Origin: Nucisporomicrobium flavum
GTDB lineage: Bacteria; Actinomycetota; Actinomycetes; Mycobacteriales; Micromonosporaceae
Assembly: GCF_016464385.1 (NCBI RefSeq)
Contig: NZ_JADMLH010000003.1
Span: 507,448-571,447 of the forward strand
Length of the DNA stretch: 64,000 nucleotides
Reading direction: 5' to 3'
Shown: in pieces, positions 49,317-57,720 of the stretch
Layout: every line of letters begins with the position of its first letter
Position numbering within the stretch: the first letter of the stretch is position 1
Notes under the pieces: model-generated
Databases searched by the model: none
What the model was told of the DNA's origin: nothing
Seen by the model: only the letters and a program-made list of their open reading frames with translations
Made by a program: the position numbers and the translations under genes

Positions 49317-50144
49317 ATGACCTCGTCGAATCCGCCCGAGCAGAACACCGTGGACGCGACCACCCGGTCCGCCGACCCGGCGGCCGGTCTGCCGGCCGAC
49401 CCGGCGTCGGCCGAGCTCGCCACCGCATCCCCCGCCGTCCCGGCGGCCGGGCTGCCCGCCGACCCGGCGGCCGTCTCGCCGACCGAGGCCGCAGCCGACG
49501 CCGGCCGGGCCGCGGCGCAGCTGGGAGCGACGCTCGCCGCGGCCGCCGCGCCGCAAGGGCTCGACGCGCCGACGACGAACTTCACGTCGGAGCTGAACAA
49601 CATCGATTTCCGGAAGATGATCGGAGGCCCGTTGCAGGCCGCGGTCGATGCGCAGGTCGCGTCGTCGCTGGCCACCATCGACTTCATCAACAAGGTGGGC
49701 TTCACCGCTGTCACGACCAGCGGCCCCGACCCCGCCGACGGTCAGCCGGTGGCCGTCAAGCGTGAACTCGTGATGGTCGACTTCACCCACAAGCGCACGG
49801 ACCTGGACAAGGCCGGGAAGCCCGTCAAGACGGATGTCTTCGTCCGGGTGCCCCTGCTGGCGATGCTGCCGATCCCGTCCCTGCGTATCGAGCAGGTGGT
49901 GATCGACTTCAACGTGAAGCTCAACTCGGTGGAGACCGCCGGCGTCTCGGACCAGCTGAAGGTCGGCGCCGAGGTCGGCGGCGGATTCGGCCCGGTGAAC
50001 TTCAAGGTGTCCGCGTCGTACCAGCGCCAGACCTCGACCAATGTGGAGGTCAAGAAGGAATACGCGTTGAACGTCAACGTGAAGGCCGTGCAGGACGAGA
50101 TCCCCGCCGGGCTGGAGAAGATTCTCGGAATGCTTTCCGCGTGA
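49317..50144 (+). CDS. DUF2589 protein, cassette gene 1
   Basis: A 275-residue protein. Residues 1-80 are a disordered Ala/Pro-rich arm with AGLPADPA-like repeats. The rest matches DUF2589: ELNNIDFRKMIGGPLQAAVDAQVASSLATIDFINKVGF, then VRVPLLAMLPIPSLRIEQVVIDFNVKLNSVE, then VNFKVSASYQRQTSTNVEVKKEYALNVNVKAVQDEIPAG. The second part is predicted beta-rich. No signal peptide, membrane segment or catalytic motif is seen. DUF2589 has no known function. The gene heads a three-gene cassette with two unknown partners and starts at ATG 49317 after GGAAGG. Confidence 0.8.
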   Translation: MTSSNPPEQNTVDATTRSADPAAGLPADPASAELATASPAVPAAGLPADPAAVSPTEAAADAGRAAAQLGATLAAAAAPQGLDAPTTNFTSELNNIDFRKMIGGPLQAAVDAQVASSLATIDFINKVGFTAVTTSGPDPADGQPVAVKRELVMVDFTHKRTDLDKAGKPVKTDVFVRVPLLAMLPIPSLRIEQVVIDFNVKLNSVETAGVSDQLKVGAEVGGGFGPVNFKVSASYQRQTSTNVEVKKEYALNVNVKAVQDEIPAGLEKILGMLSA

Positions 50145-50188
50145 CGATCTCCGGCCGAGTGAACTGACGAGACGAGGGGCGGGCGACC

Positions 50189-50938
50189 GTGGCCGAAATT
50201 ACCTTGAGCGACTATGCCGGCTTCATTCTCCTGGAGCTTGTCAAGGCCCGGGAGATGGCGGACGGGTATTCTCGCGAAGTAGCGCAACGATATGCGGCGG
50301 ACGACGTGATGCGTTACTTCCCCGCCCCCCGTTTCACCATGCCGAAGCTGGACCTCACCATCCCGATCCTCATTTCCGGCGCGCGGTTCGACCAGACCGT
50401 CCGGTTCGACTTCCCGGCGCAGGATTTCGTCACGTTCATCGCCGACCACGCGAAGGGCGTACGGGTGGCCGTCGAACTGGCCCGGCTCCGCGACAAGGGC
50501 CTCAGCGACCTGGAGCTCAAGGAACCGCCGCAATCGCGTGTCGTCGAGGAGCTCGCGACCGAGTTCTACAAGCAACTGGTGTCGAACCCGGAGCCGCGTC
50601 ACCCCGACACGCTGGTGAGGCTGGGCTGGACGGCCGTCGTCCGGGCGTGCCTGGAGGAGGCCGAGCTCACCGCCTTCTTCGCCCGGTGGGACGGCGGGCG
50701 GGACCTGCTCGCCACGACGATGGCGGAGGTGCTGGCCACGGTCGGTGAACGGACCGTGGTGGACCGGACCGCGATCGACAGCCTGCTCGTCAACCCGGTG
50801 ACGAACGTGGTGAAGAACGGGAGCACCGATGCCTCCGTCTGCACCGTCCGCGCGGAGCTGCTCGAGGAAGGCGTCTACTTCCGGTCCGTTCAGGACGGCG
50901 AGAGCGGGCGTACGCACACCGTCGTGGAGTTCGAGTAG
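50189..50938 (+). CDS. Unknown protein, cassette gene 2
   Basis: A 249-residue protein. The first 90 residues (SDYAGFILLELVKAREMADGYSREVAQRYAADDVMRYFPAPRFTMPKLDLTIPILISG) resemble the N-terminal region found in proteins encoded next to DUF2589 genes (recalled pattern, not searched). A helical middle (VRVAVELARLRDKGLSDLELKEPPQSRVVEELATEFYKQLV) and a beta-rich end follow. No signal, membrane segment or active-site motif. It starts 44 bases after gene 1 with GTG, and gene 3 starts two bases after its stop, so the three are one operon. Confidence 0.7.
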   Translation: MAEITLSDYAGFILLELVKAREMADGYSREVAQRYAADDVMRYFPAPRFTMPKLDLTIPILISGARFDQTVRFDFPAQDFVTFIADHAKGVRVAVELARLRDKGLSDLELKEPPQSRVVEELATEFYKQLVSNPEPRHPDTLVRLGWTAVVRACLEEAELTAFFARWDGGRDLLATTMAEVLATVGERTVVDRTAIDSLLVNPVTNVVKNGSTDASVCTVRAELLEEGVYFRSVQDGESGRTHTVVEFE

Positions 50939-50940
50939 CC

Positions 50941-51522
50941 ATGCAACGTTTCCTGCACGACCGGCTGAGACGGCTGGAGGCTCTTCTCGACTCCTGCAAC
51001 GACGTCATGCGGGCGTACACGGCCCACGAGCTGGACGTCGTGGCGACCGCTGCGGAGTTCCTCGGTCAGGCCTCCGCCGGCTATCAGAAGCTGGGCGACG
51101 CGGACGCCGAGAGCGACATGCTGGCCCTCGGGGCGCAGCTGTCGTCGGCCCGCAGCGGGATGCACCCGCTGACGCTCGAACGCATCACGGCGCGCCGGCG
51201 CGAGGCGGAGCGGTCGATCGTGCTGCACGCGCTGGTGTCCAGCGGGACCCGGCTACGTGCGGACTACGCCGAGACGCGGCAGAGCCTGACGGCGGCGGAG
51301 AGCCAGCTGGTCCCGATTCTCACCGTGGCGGCGCAGCGGGGAATGCTGCCGGGCTCCGCGGACGGCCCACCCACGCAGCTCGAGCTCGAGCAGCTGTGGC
51401 AGACGCTGTGCGCCGATGCAGGCATCCGCCCGGCGGCCCGGCAGGTGGCGATGACGGTGTCGGTCTCCGACGTCCTGCTGCTCATCTCCGACCTGTTGGT
51501 CGCGGCCGATCGGCCCCGCTGA
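50941..51522 (+). CDS. Unknown helical protein, cassette gene 3
   Basis: A 193-residue protein predicted to be almost all helix (RFLHDRLRRLEALLDSCNDVMRAYTAHELDVVATAAEFLGQASAGYQKLGD, and LTLERITARRREAERSIVLHALVSSGTRLRADYAETRQSLTAAESQLV), with no recognised domain, signal or membrane segment. It may be a coiled structural or adaptor subunit for the other two products. ATG 50941 lies two bases after the stop of gene 2. The cassette ends 34 bases before the convergent DUF1684 gene. Confidence 0.65.
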   Translation: MQRFLHDRLRRLEALLDSCNDVMRAYTAHELDVVATAAEFLGQASAGYQKLGDADAESDMLALGAQLSSARSGMHPLTLERITARRREAERSIVLHALVSSGTRLRADYAETRQSLTAAESQLVPILTVAAQRGMLPGSADGPPTQLELEQLWQTLCADAGIRPAARQVAMTVSVSDVLLLISDLLVAADRPR

Positions 51523-51556
51523 GCCGCGCCGGTCGGGGCCGGCGCCGGTCTTGCCG

Positions 51557-52135
51557 TCAGTGGTATCGCAGCTCGCCGGCCCGGATGGGGACCTGCAGGG
51601 TGTTCTCGGGCGGGGCGAGCGGGCACAGCCACCGGTCGTCGTACGCGCAGCTCGGGTTGTAGAGGTAGTTGAAGTCGAGCCGCACCCGGTCGGGGCCGAG
51701 CATCTGCAGGCCCCGGCCGTGGGTGCCCTTCACGGTGTCGGTCAGGTAGCGGCCGCCGCCGTACGTCTCGGGGCCGCTGGTGGCGTCGCGGACCGGCAGG
51801 AACAGCCCGCCCCCGTACGCCGCCAGCCACCACAGCGACAGCTCACCCCACGGCGTGTCGAGGATGCCGACGCGCTCGTAGTGGCACACGCCGTCGGCGC
51901 CGCCGGTGTCGATGTCGAGCTCGCCCGGCGCAGGGCGCAGTGGCACGTCGGCGACGAACTCGTCGGTTCCGGGGAAGTAGCGCAGCCCGTCGAACGGCTC
52001 GCCGCGCGGAATAGCCGACTGGGGGTGGTCGGCGAAGAGCGCGTCGCGCCGGGCCCGGAAGTCGGCGAGGTCGGTGGCGGTCAGGTAGAGGTGGGCGACG
52101 GCCGCGCGGTAGTCGGCGAGTTCGAGTGCCTGCAC
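51557..52135 (-). CDS. DUF1684 family protein
   Basis: A 192-residue protein with the DUF1684 hallmarks: DFRARRDALFADHPQSAIPR, YFPGTDEFVADVPL, and near the end DFNYLYNPSCAYDDRWLCPLAPPENTLQVPIRAGE, where the Asn-Pro-x-Cys-Ala-Tyr and the Cys-Pro-Leu-x-Pro-Pro-Glu-Asn block are family signatures. Its biochemical role is unknown. GTG 52135 is chosen because TACCGT (52142-52147, minus strand) lies six bases upstream. It is divergent from the rhamnosidase. Confidence 0.88.
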   Translation of the reverse strand: MQALELADYRAAVAHLYLTATDLADFRARRDALFADHPQSAIPRGEPFDGLRYFPGTDEFVADVPLRPAPGELDIDTGGADGVCHYERVGILDTPWGELSLWWLAAYGGGLFLPVRDATSGPETYGGGRYLTDTVKGTHGRGLQMLGPDRVRLDFNYLYNPSCAYDDRWLCPLAPPENTLQVPIRAGELRYH

Positions 52136-52141
52136 GCCTCC

Positions 52142-52147
52142 ACGGTA
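52142..52147 (-). promoter_or_regulatory. -10 element, leaderless start of DUF1684 gene
   Basis: On the minus strand TACCGT lies six bases before GTG 52135; the GGAGG between is too close to the start to act as a ribosome site. Confidence 0.45.
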
Positions 52148-52202
52148 GCCCGATCCCTTGAGTGGATCTTGCTGTTCGGCCTAGGCTCGAGGAGTCACGG
52201 TA

Positions 52203-52216
52203 TTGAAACGTTTAAA
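52203..52216. promoter_or_regulatory. LacI-type operator upstream of the rhamnosidase
   Basis: TTGAAACGTTTAAA is a near-perfect palindrome (12 of 14 positions) with the AAACGTTT core typical of LacI-family operators before actinobacterial glycosidase genes. It lies 46 bases before the rhamnosidase start. The cognate regulator is not evident. Confidence 0.55.
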
Positions 52217-52262
52217 TGCGTGACTGGGTTCCGTGCCCTTCTCACCCACCGAGGAGAACCGC

Positions 52263-55200
52263 ATGGCAAGAACCGTCCTGGCCAGGGTCGGCACAGCCGC
52301 CGTGGCCGCCGCCCTCTCGATCCCCCTCTGCGCCCCGCCGGCCGGCGCCCGTCCCGTTGAACGCCGGATTGAAACGCTCTCCGGCGCGCACTGGATCTGG
52401 TACCCGGAGGACCCGCCCGCCGCCGCCACCCGCTACCTGCGCCGGGCGTTCACCGCGCCGGCGGGGCCGTACACCGCCGCCGAGCTGCTGCTGACCGGGG
52501 ACGACACCGTCGACGTGTGGCTCAACGACACCTGGCTGACCGCCTCCCCGCGGGCCACCGACTCCTGGAAGCAGGCCCTGTCCGTCGACCTCGCCGCGGC
52601 GCTGCGGCCCGGCGCCAACACGCTCACCATCGCCGCCCGCAACAACGGAGGCCCGGCCGGTGTCCTCGGCCACCTGCGGGTCACGTCGGCCGCCGGTACC
52701 GCCGACCTCGTCACCGACGGCGCCTGGCAGGCCGCGAACGGCCCGTCCGACCACCCCGCAGCCGCCCACAAGCGGACTGAAGGCTCCACCCCGCAGACGT
52801 GGGTCGGGGCGCGCGACCTGGGGGCGTACGGCACCGGGCCGTGGCGGCAGGACGTGCGGCTCCCGGCCGCTGCCGCCTCGCCCGTCACCGTCGCCGGGCT
52901 CACCACCGAGCGGCGGGCGAACCCGGTCGGGATCGACGCGGCGAAGCCGCACTTCGGCTGGCGGCTCGTCACCACGGCCAAGGGGCAGGTGCAGGGCCGG
53001 TACCAGGTCACCGTGGGCACCCGGCCGGGCGCGGCGGACGTGTGGGACAGCGGGCAGGTCGCGTCCCGGCAGTCCGTCGACGTGACGTACGGCGGCCCCG
53101 CGCTCGCCGCCGACCGCACCTACCACTGGCGCGTACGGGTCTGGGACGCGCAGGGCCGCCCGAGCCCGTGGAGCGCGCCGGCCCGCTTCGACACCGGCCT
53201 CGACGCCTGGCGGGCCGCCTTCATCGGTGCCCCCGGCGGCGCCGACCTCGCGGGTGCCTCCTGGATCTGGTACCCCGAGGGCGATCCCGCCGTGGAGGCC
53301 CCGGCCGGTACCCGGTACTTCCGGCGTACGGTCGACCTTGCCGCCACCGGGCGCACGACCCTGGCCGTGACCGGCGACGACACCGCCGACGTCTGGGTCA
53401 ACGGGGTGCCGGTCAGCTCCTCGCGCCGCGTCACGGATTCGTGGAAGCGGGCGACCACGGTGGACGTCAGCGCGCAGCTGCGTACCGGGCGCAACACCAT
53501 CGCGGTCGCAGCGTCGAACACCTCGACCGGCCCGGCCGGCCTGATCGCCAAGCTGCAGGGCGCAGCCACGGTCGTCACCGACGCGACGTGGAAGGCGGCG
53601 CAGACCGCGCCCGACGGCTGGCAGCAGCCGGGCTTCGACGACAGCGCGTGGCCGGCCGCGAAGGCGACGGCCGCGTCGGGCGCCGGTCCGTGGGGCAACC
53701 AGGTGGTCGTGCCGAACCCGGCGCCGCGGCTGGGCAGGACGTTCGCGGTCACCAAGCCGGTGGCCCGGGCCCGGCTGTTCGCCACCGCGCTCGGCCTGCA
53801 CGAGACGTACCTCAACGGCGCGAAGGTGAGCGCCGAGCGGCTCGCGCCGGGCTGGACCGACTACGCCAAGCGCCTGCAGTACCGGGAGTACGACGTGACC
53901 ACCGCGCTGAAGCAGGGCGACAACACGCTCTCGGCGCTGCTGGGCAACGGGTGGTACTCGGGCAGCATCGGCTTCGCCGGCGCCCAGCACTACGGCACCT
54001 CGCCCTGGTACTCGGCGGAACTCCGCGTCGAGTACGCGGACGGCACGCGCGCGGAGGTGCGTACGGACGGAACCTGGTCGGCGACCACCAGCCCGATCGT
54101 GTCCGACGACCTCTACCACGGCGAGGATCAGGACGCCCGCCTCGCAGCCGGCCCGGCTCAGCCGGTGACCGTGCGATCGGCGCCCGCGCCGCACCTGGTC
54201 GCCCAGGTCGATCCGGGCGTCACCGTGCAGCAGGAGCTGAAGCCGGTGGCGTGGACGCAGCCGAGGCCGGGCGTCTGGATCGCCGACCTCGGCCAGAACT
54301 TCGCCGGCTGGAACAGGCTGCGCGTCTCCGGCCCGGCCGGCGCGAAGGTGACGCTGCGCCACGGCGAGATCCTCAACGCGGACGGCACGCTCTACACCGC
54401 GAATCTGCGGGCCGCCCAGGCCACCGACACGTTCACGCTGGCCGGCCAGGGTACGGAGACCCTCGAGCCGCACTTCACCGTGCACGGTTACCGCTACGTC
54501 GAGGTGACCGGCCTCCCCGCGGCCCCGGGCGCGGACACCCTCACCGGCCTCGCGGCGTGGACCGACGGCGCGCAGACCGGCACCTTCACCACCTCCGACC
54601 CGCTCGTCAACCAGTTGCAGCACAACATCCTGTGGGGTGCGCGGTCCAACATGCTGTCGATCCCGACCGACTGCCCGCAGCGCGACGAGCGGCTCGGCTG
54701 GACCGGTGACATCGCGGCGTTCGGGGCCACGTCGACGTTCAACTTCGACACCCACGGCCTGCTCGCCAAGTTCACCGACGACCTGGTCGACGCGCAGCAC
54801 GCCGACGGGGCGTTCACCGACGTCGCGCCGGACGTGCTGGGCTGGGGCGGCAAGGCCGGATGGGGCGACGCGGGCGTCATCGTGCCGTACGTGCTGTGGC
54901 AGCGCTACGGGGACCTGTCCGCTGTGGACCGGGCGTTCCCGGCGATGGCGAAGTGGGTCGACTACCTGCGCGGGACGGCCGGCGCCGACCTGATCCGCAA
55001 CCAGGACACGTACGGCGACTGGCTCAACGTCGACGACCCCACGGCGAACGACCTGACCAGCACCGCGTTCTTCGGCTGGTCGGCGCGGCTCGTGTCGCGG
55101 ATGGCGGCCGCGACCGGGCGTACGGCGGAGGCGGCCACGTACGGCGACCTCGCCGACCGCATCGCCGCGGCCTTCACCAGCCGTTTCGTGGCCGCGGACG

Positions 55201-55892
55201 GCACAGTAGGCGCCAACAGCCAGACCGGCTACGTCTTGGCGCTCGCGTTCGGTCTGGTGCCCGCCGACCGGCAGCAGGCGGTGGCGGACAGGCTCGCGGC
55301 CAAGGTGGCGTCCCGCAACGGGCACCTGTCCGTCGGCTTCATGGGTGTCGAGAACCTGCTGCCGGTCCTCGCCGAGCACGGACACCTCGACACGGCGTAC
55401 CGGATCCTGCAGCAGCCGGACTATCCGGGCTGGGGCTACATGAACTCCCGCGGCGCGACCACGATCTGGGAGCGCTGGGACGGGATCCGGACCGACGGTT
55501 CGCTGCAGGACCCCGGCATGAACTCCTTCAACCACTACGGTCTCGGCTCGGTCGGGGACTGGCTCTACCGCAGCGTCGGCGGGCTCGCCCCGGCCACGCC
55601 GGGATACCAGAACCTGCTGATCGCGCCGAAGCCCGGCGGCTCGCTCACGACCGCGGCCACGTCGCTGACGACCGGGTACGGCGAGACGCGGACGCAGTGG
55701 ACGAGGAGCGGTCCGGGGCTGACCCTGACCGTCGTCGTGCCGCCGAACACCACCGCCACGGTGCAGGTGCCGGCGTCCTCGGCCACCGCGGTCACCGCAC
55801 CGGCCGAGGCGGTGCCGCAGGGCTTCCAGAACGGCACGGCGTCGTACGCGCTGCCCTCCGGCTCGTACACCTTCACGGCTCAGGCGGGGTAG
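52263..55892 (+). CDS. Secreted alpha-L-rhamnosidase (GH78)
   Basis: A 1209-residue exported glycosidase. Residues 1-30 form a signal peptide (VGTAAVAAALSIPLCAPPAGA). A galactose-binding-like module occurs twice, at about 42-175 and 335-465, both with WIWYPE, TGDDT-DVW-N and TDSWK blocks, around a fibronectin-like domain. The GH78 N-terminal sandwich follows, then the catalytic (alpha/alpha)6 barrel with DCPQRDERLGWTGDI (about 802-816), where Asp and Glu match GH78 acids, and ERWDG later. The C-terminal beta-sandwich closes it. It releases terminal rhamnose from plant or microbial glycans outside the cell. ATG 52263 has GAGGAGA. The stop overlaps the convergent modC end by 13 bases. Confidence 0.95.
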   Translation: MARTVLARVGTAAVAAALSIPLCAPPAGARPVERRIETLSGAHWIWYPEDPPAAATRYLRRAFTAPAGPYTAAELLLTGDDTVDVWLNDTWLTASPRATDSWKQALSVDLAAALRPGANTLTIAARNNGGPAGVLGHLRVTSAAGTADLVTDGAWQAANGPSDHPAAAHKRTEGSTPQTWVGARDLGAYGTGPWRQDVRLPAAAASPVTVAGLTTERRANPVGIDAAKPHFGWRLVTTAKGQVQGRYQVTVGTRPGAADVWDSGQVASRQSVDVTYGGPALAADRTYHWRVRVWDAQGRPSPWSAPARFDTGLDAWRAAFIGAPGGADLAGASWIWYPEGDPAVEAPAGTRYFRRTVDLAATGRTTLAVTGDDTADVWVNGVPVSSSRRVTDSWKRATTVDVSAQLRTGRNTIAVAASNTSTGPAGLIAKLQGAATVVTDATWKAAQTAPDGWQQPGFDDSAWPAAKATAASGAGPWGNQVVVPNPAPRLGRTFAVTKPVARARLFATALGLHETYLNGAKVSAERLAPGWTDYAKRLQYREYDVTTALKQGDNTLSALLGNGWYSGSIGFAGAQHYGTSPWYSAELRVEYADGTRAEVRTDGTWSATTSPIVSDDLYHGEDQDARLAAGPAQPVTVRSAPAPHLVAQVDPGVTVQQELKPVAWTQPRPGVWIADLGQNFAGWNRLRVSGPAGAKVTLRHGEILNADGTLYTANLRAAQATDTFTLAGQGTETLEPHFTVHGYRYVEVTGLPAAPGADTLTGLAAWTDGAQTGTFTTSDPLVNQLQHNILWGARSNMLSIPTDCPQRDERLGWTGDIAAFGATSTFNFDTHGLLAKFTDDLVDAQHADGAFTDVAPDVLGWGGKAGWGDAGVIVPYVLWQRYGDLSAVDRAFPAMAKWVDYLRGTAGADLIRNQDTYGDWLNVDDPTANDLTSTAFFGWSARLVSRMAAATGRTAEAATYGDLADRIAAAFTSRFVAADGTVGANSQTGYVLALAFGLVPADRQQAVADRLAAKVASRNGHLSVGFMGVENLLPVLAEHGHLDTAYRILQQPDYPGWGYMNSRGATTIWERWDGIRTDGSLQDPGMNSFNHYGLGSVGDWLYRSVGGLAPATPGYQNLLIAPKPGGSLTTAATSLTTGYGETRTQWTRSGPGLTLTVVVPPNTTATVQVPASSATAVTAPAEAVPQGFQNGTASYALPSGSYTFTAQAG

Positions 55893-56932
55893 GCGGTCGC
55901 CTCGGTCGCCTTGAGGGCGGCCCACACCTCGCGTCCCGGTTCCAGCCCCAGCTGGACGGCGGCCGCCGGCGTCACGTCGGCGGCCACCGCCACCGGGCCG
56001 GTCAGCTCGATGCGCAGCGCGTCGCCGTGCCGGGCCACCGCGGTCACGGTCGCCTGCCAGGTGTTGCGCGGGCTTCCCTCCGGCCGTACGGCGTAGAGCG
56101 CCACCGCGGCCGGGGGGAACGCCACGAACACGTCGCCGGTGTGCGGGGTCGCGGTGGTGAGGGTGAAGCCGCCGCCGACCTGGACCCGGATGCCCTCGGC
56201 GTGACCCCGGTAGAGGTTCAGCCCGACGAGCCGGGCGACGTAGTCGGTACGCGGCCGCGACGTGATCGTGGCCGCGTCGCCGGTCTGCACCACCCGGCCG
56301 TCCTCGACGATGACGAGCCGGTCGGCGAGCATCATCGCGTCCAGCGGGTCGTGCGTGACCAGGACCGCAGGCCCGGCATGCGCGCCGAGGTGGGTTCGCA
56401 GGTGCGCGCGGGTGTCCAGCCGGGTCCGCGCGTCCAGGGCCGCGAGCGGCTCGTCGAGCAGGAGCAGTTCCGGCTCGGTGGCCAGCGCCCGGGCCAGCGC
56501 GACGCGTTGCGCCTGCCCGCCGGAGAGCTGCCGGGGCTTCTTGCCGGCGTGCTCGGCCAGGCCCACGCGGGTCAGCAGGTCGTCCGCGCGCCGCCGTGAC
56601 TCGGCGCGGGACAGGCCACGGCAGCGCGGCCCGAACGCGACGTTGTCCACTGCGGACAGGTGCGGGAACAGCAGGTAGTCCTGGAACACCACGCCGATGC
56701 GCCGCTGCTCGGGTGCGATGAACAGCCGCGCCGCGGGATCGTCGAGGGTCCGGTCGTGCAGCCGCACGTACCCGTCGTCCAGGGCGATGAGGCCGGCCAG
56801 CGCGCGCAGAGCCGTCGTCTTCCCGGCGCCGTTCGGGCCGAGCAGCGCCACGACCTCGCCCGGTTCGGCGCGCAGCGGGACGTCGAGCGTGAAGCCGGGC
56901 CGGCGCACCACGAGGTGCGCGTCGAGGGTCAC
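55880..56932 (-). CDS. modC: Molybdate ABC ATPase
   Basis: A 350-residue ATPase. Walker A GPNGAGKTTALRALAG, Q-loop VVFQDYLLFPHLS, signature LSGGQAQRVALARAL, Walker B and Glu LLLLDEPLAALD, and H-loop VLVTHDPLDAMM are intact. The C-terminal part (about 285-350) with TVTAVARHGDALRIELTGPVAVAADVTPAAAVQLGL is a TOBE-type molybdate-binding domain, normal in ModC. GTG 56932 overlaps the modB stop (GTGA). Last gene of the molybdate operon. Confidence 0.93.
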   Translation of the reverse strand: MTLDAHLVVRRPGFTLDVPLRAEPGEVVALLGPNGAGKTTALRALAGLIALDDGYVRLHDRTLDDPAARLFIAPEQRRIGVVFQDYLLFPHLSAVDNVAFGPRCRGLSRAESRRRADDLLTRVGLAEHAGKKPRQLSGGQAQRVALARALATEPELLLLDEPLAALDARTRLDTRAHLRTHLGAHAGPAVLVTHDPLDAMMLADRLVIVEDGRVVQTGDAATITSRPRTDYVARLVGLNLYRGHAEGIRVQVGGGFTLTTATPHTGDVFVAFPPAAVALYAVRPEGSPRNTWQATVTAVARHGDALRIELTGPVAVAADVTPAAAVQLGLEPGREVWAALKATEATAYPA

Positions 56933-57720
56933 GACGTACCCAGCCAGCGGTCGCGCAGGCCGGCGAGGATCAGCACCGACACCGCGAGCAGCACGAGGCT
57001 CAGCACGATCGCCGCGTCCAGGTCCTGCTCCAGCGCGAGGTAGACGGCCAGCGGCATGGTCTGCGTACGCCCGGGGAAGTTGCCGGCGAACGTGATGGTC
57101 GCGCCGAACTCGCCGAGCGCCCGCGCCCAGCACAGCACCGCCCCCGCCGCCACCCCCGGCGCGATCAGCGGCAGCGTCACCCGCCGGAACGCCGTCCAGC
57201 GGCCCGCCCCGAGCGTCGCGGCCGCCTCCTCGTAGCGCGCGTCCGCCGCCCGCAGCGCCCCCTCCACGCTGATCACCAGGAACGGCATGGCCACGAACGC
57301 CTCGGCCAGCACCACGCCCGCGGTCGTGAACGGCAGGGTGACGCCCAACGTCGCGTCCAGCCACCCGCCGAGCAGCCCGCGGCGGCCGAAGACCAGCAGC
57401 AGCGCCACGCCGCCGACCACCGGCGGCAGCACCAGCGGCACGGTGACCAGCGCCCGGACCAGGCGTCGCCCCGGGAACGTGGTCCGGGCCAGGAGCCAGG
57501 CCAGCGGTACGCCGGCCAGCAGGCACAGCGCGGTCGCGAGCGTGGCGGTGAGCAGGGACAACCGCAGGGCTGCCAGCACGCCCGGCTCGGTCAGCCGCTG
57601 CGGCAGCGTCGACCAGGGCGCCCGGATGAGCAGCCCGGCCAGGGGCAGCACGAGGAACGCCAGCCCGGCGATCGCGGGGATCGCCAGGGCGAGCGGAGCC
57701 CGGGAGCGCGGCCTGCTCAG
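56929..57720 (-). CDS. modB: Molybdate ABC permease, apparent CTG start
   Basis: About 263 residues. The membrane part has the binding-protein-dependent permease motif EEAAATLGAGRWTAFRRVTLPLIAPGVAAGAVLCWARALGEFGATI (EAA-x3-G-x9-I-x-LP). The frame has no ATG, GTG or TTG before the GTG at 57651, which would cut the first helix, while CTG at 57720 overlaps the modA stop as CTGA, the same 4-base coupling used elsewhere here, and gives SRPRSRAPLALAIPAIAGLAFLVLP, a normal first helix. CTG start is therefore inferred. It carries molybdate across the membrane with ModA and ModC. Confidence 0.85.
   Translation of the reverse strand: MSRPRSRAPLALAIPAIAGLAFLVLPLAGLLIRAPWSTLPQRLTEPGVLAALRLSLLTATLATALCLLAGVPLAWLLARTTFPGRRLVRALVTVPLVLPPVVGGVALLLVFGRRGLLGGWLDATLGVTLPFTTAGVVLAEAFVAMPFLVISVEGALRAADARYEEAAATLGAGRWTAFRRVTLPLIAPGVAAGAVLCWARALGEFGATITFAGNFPGRTQTMPLAVYLALEQDLDAAIVLSLVLLAVSVLILAGLRDRWLGTS

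Noticed and set aside
52242..55925. 1227-codon minus-strand frame opposite the rhamnosidase
   Set aside because: Shadow of a GH78 gene with signal peptide, catalytic motif and ribosome site on the other strand.
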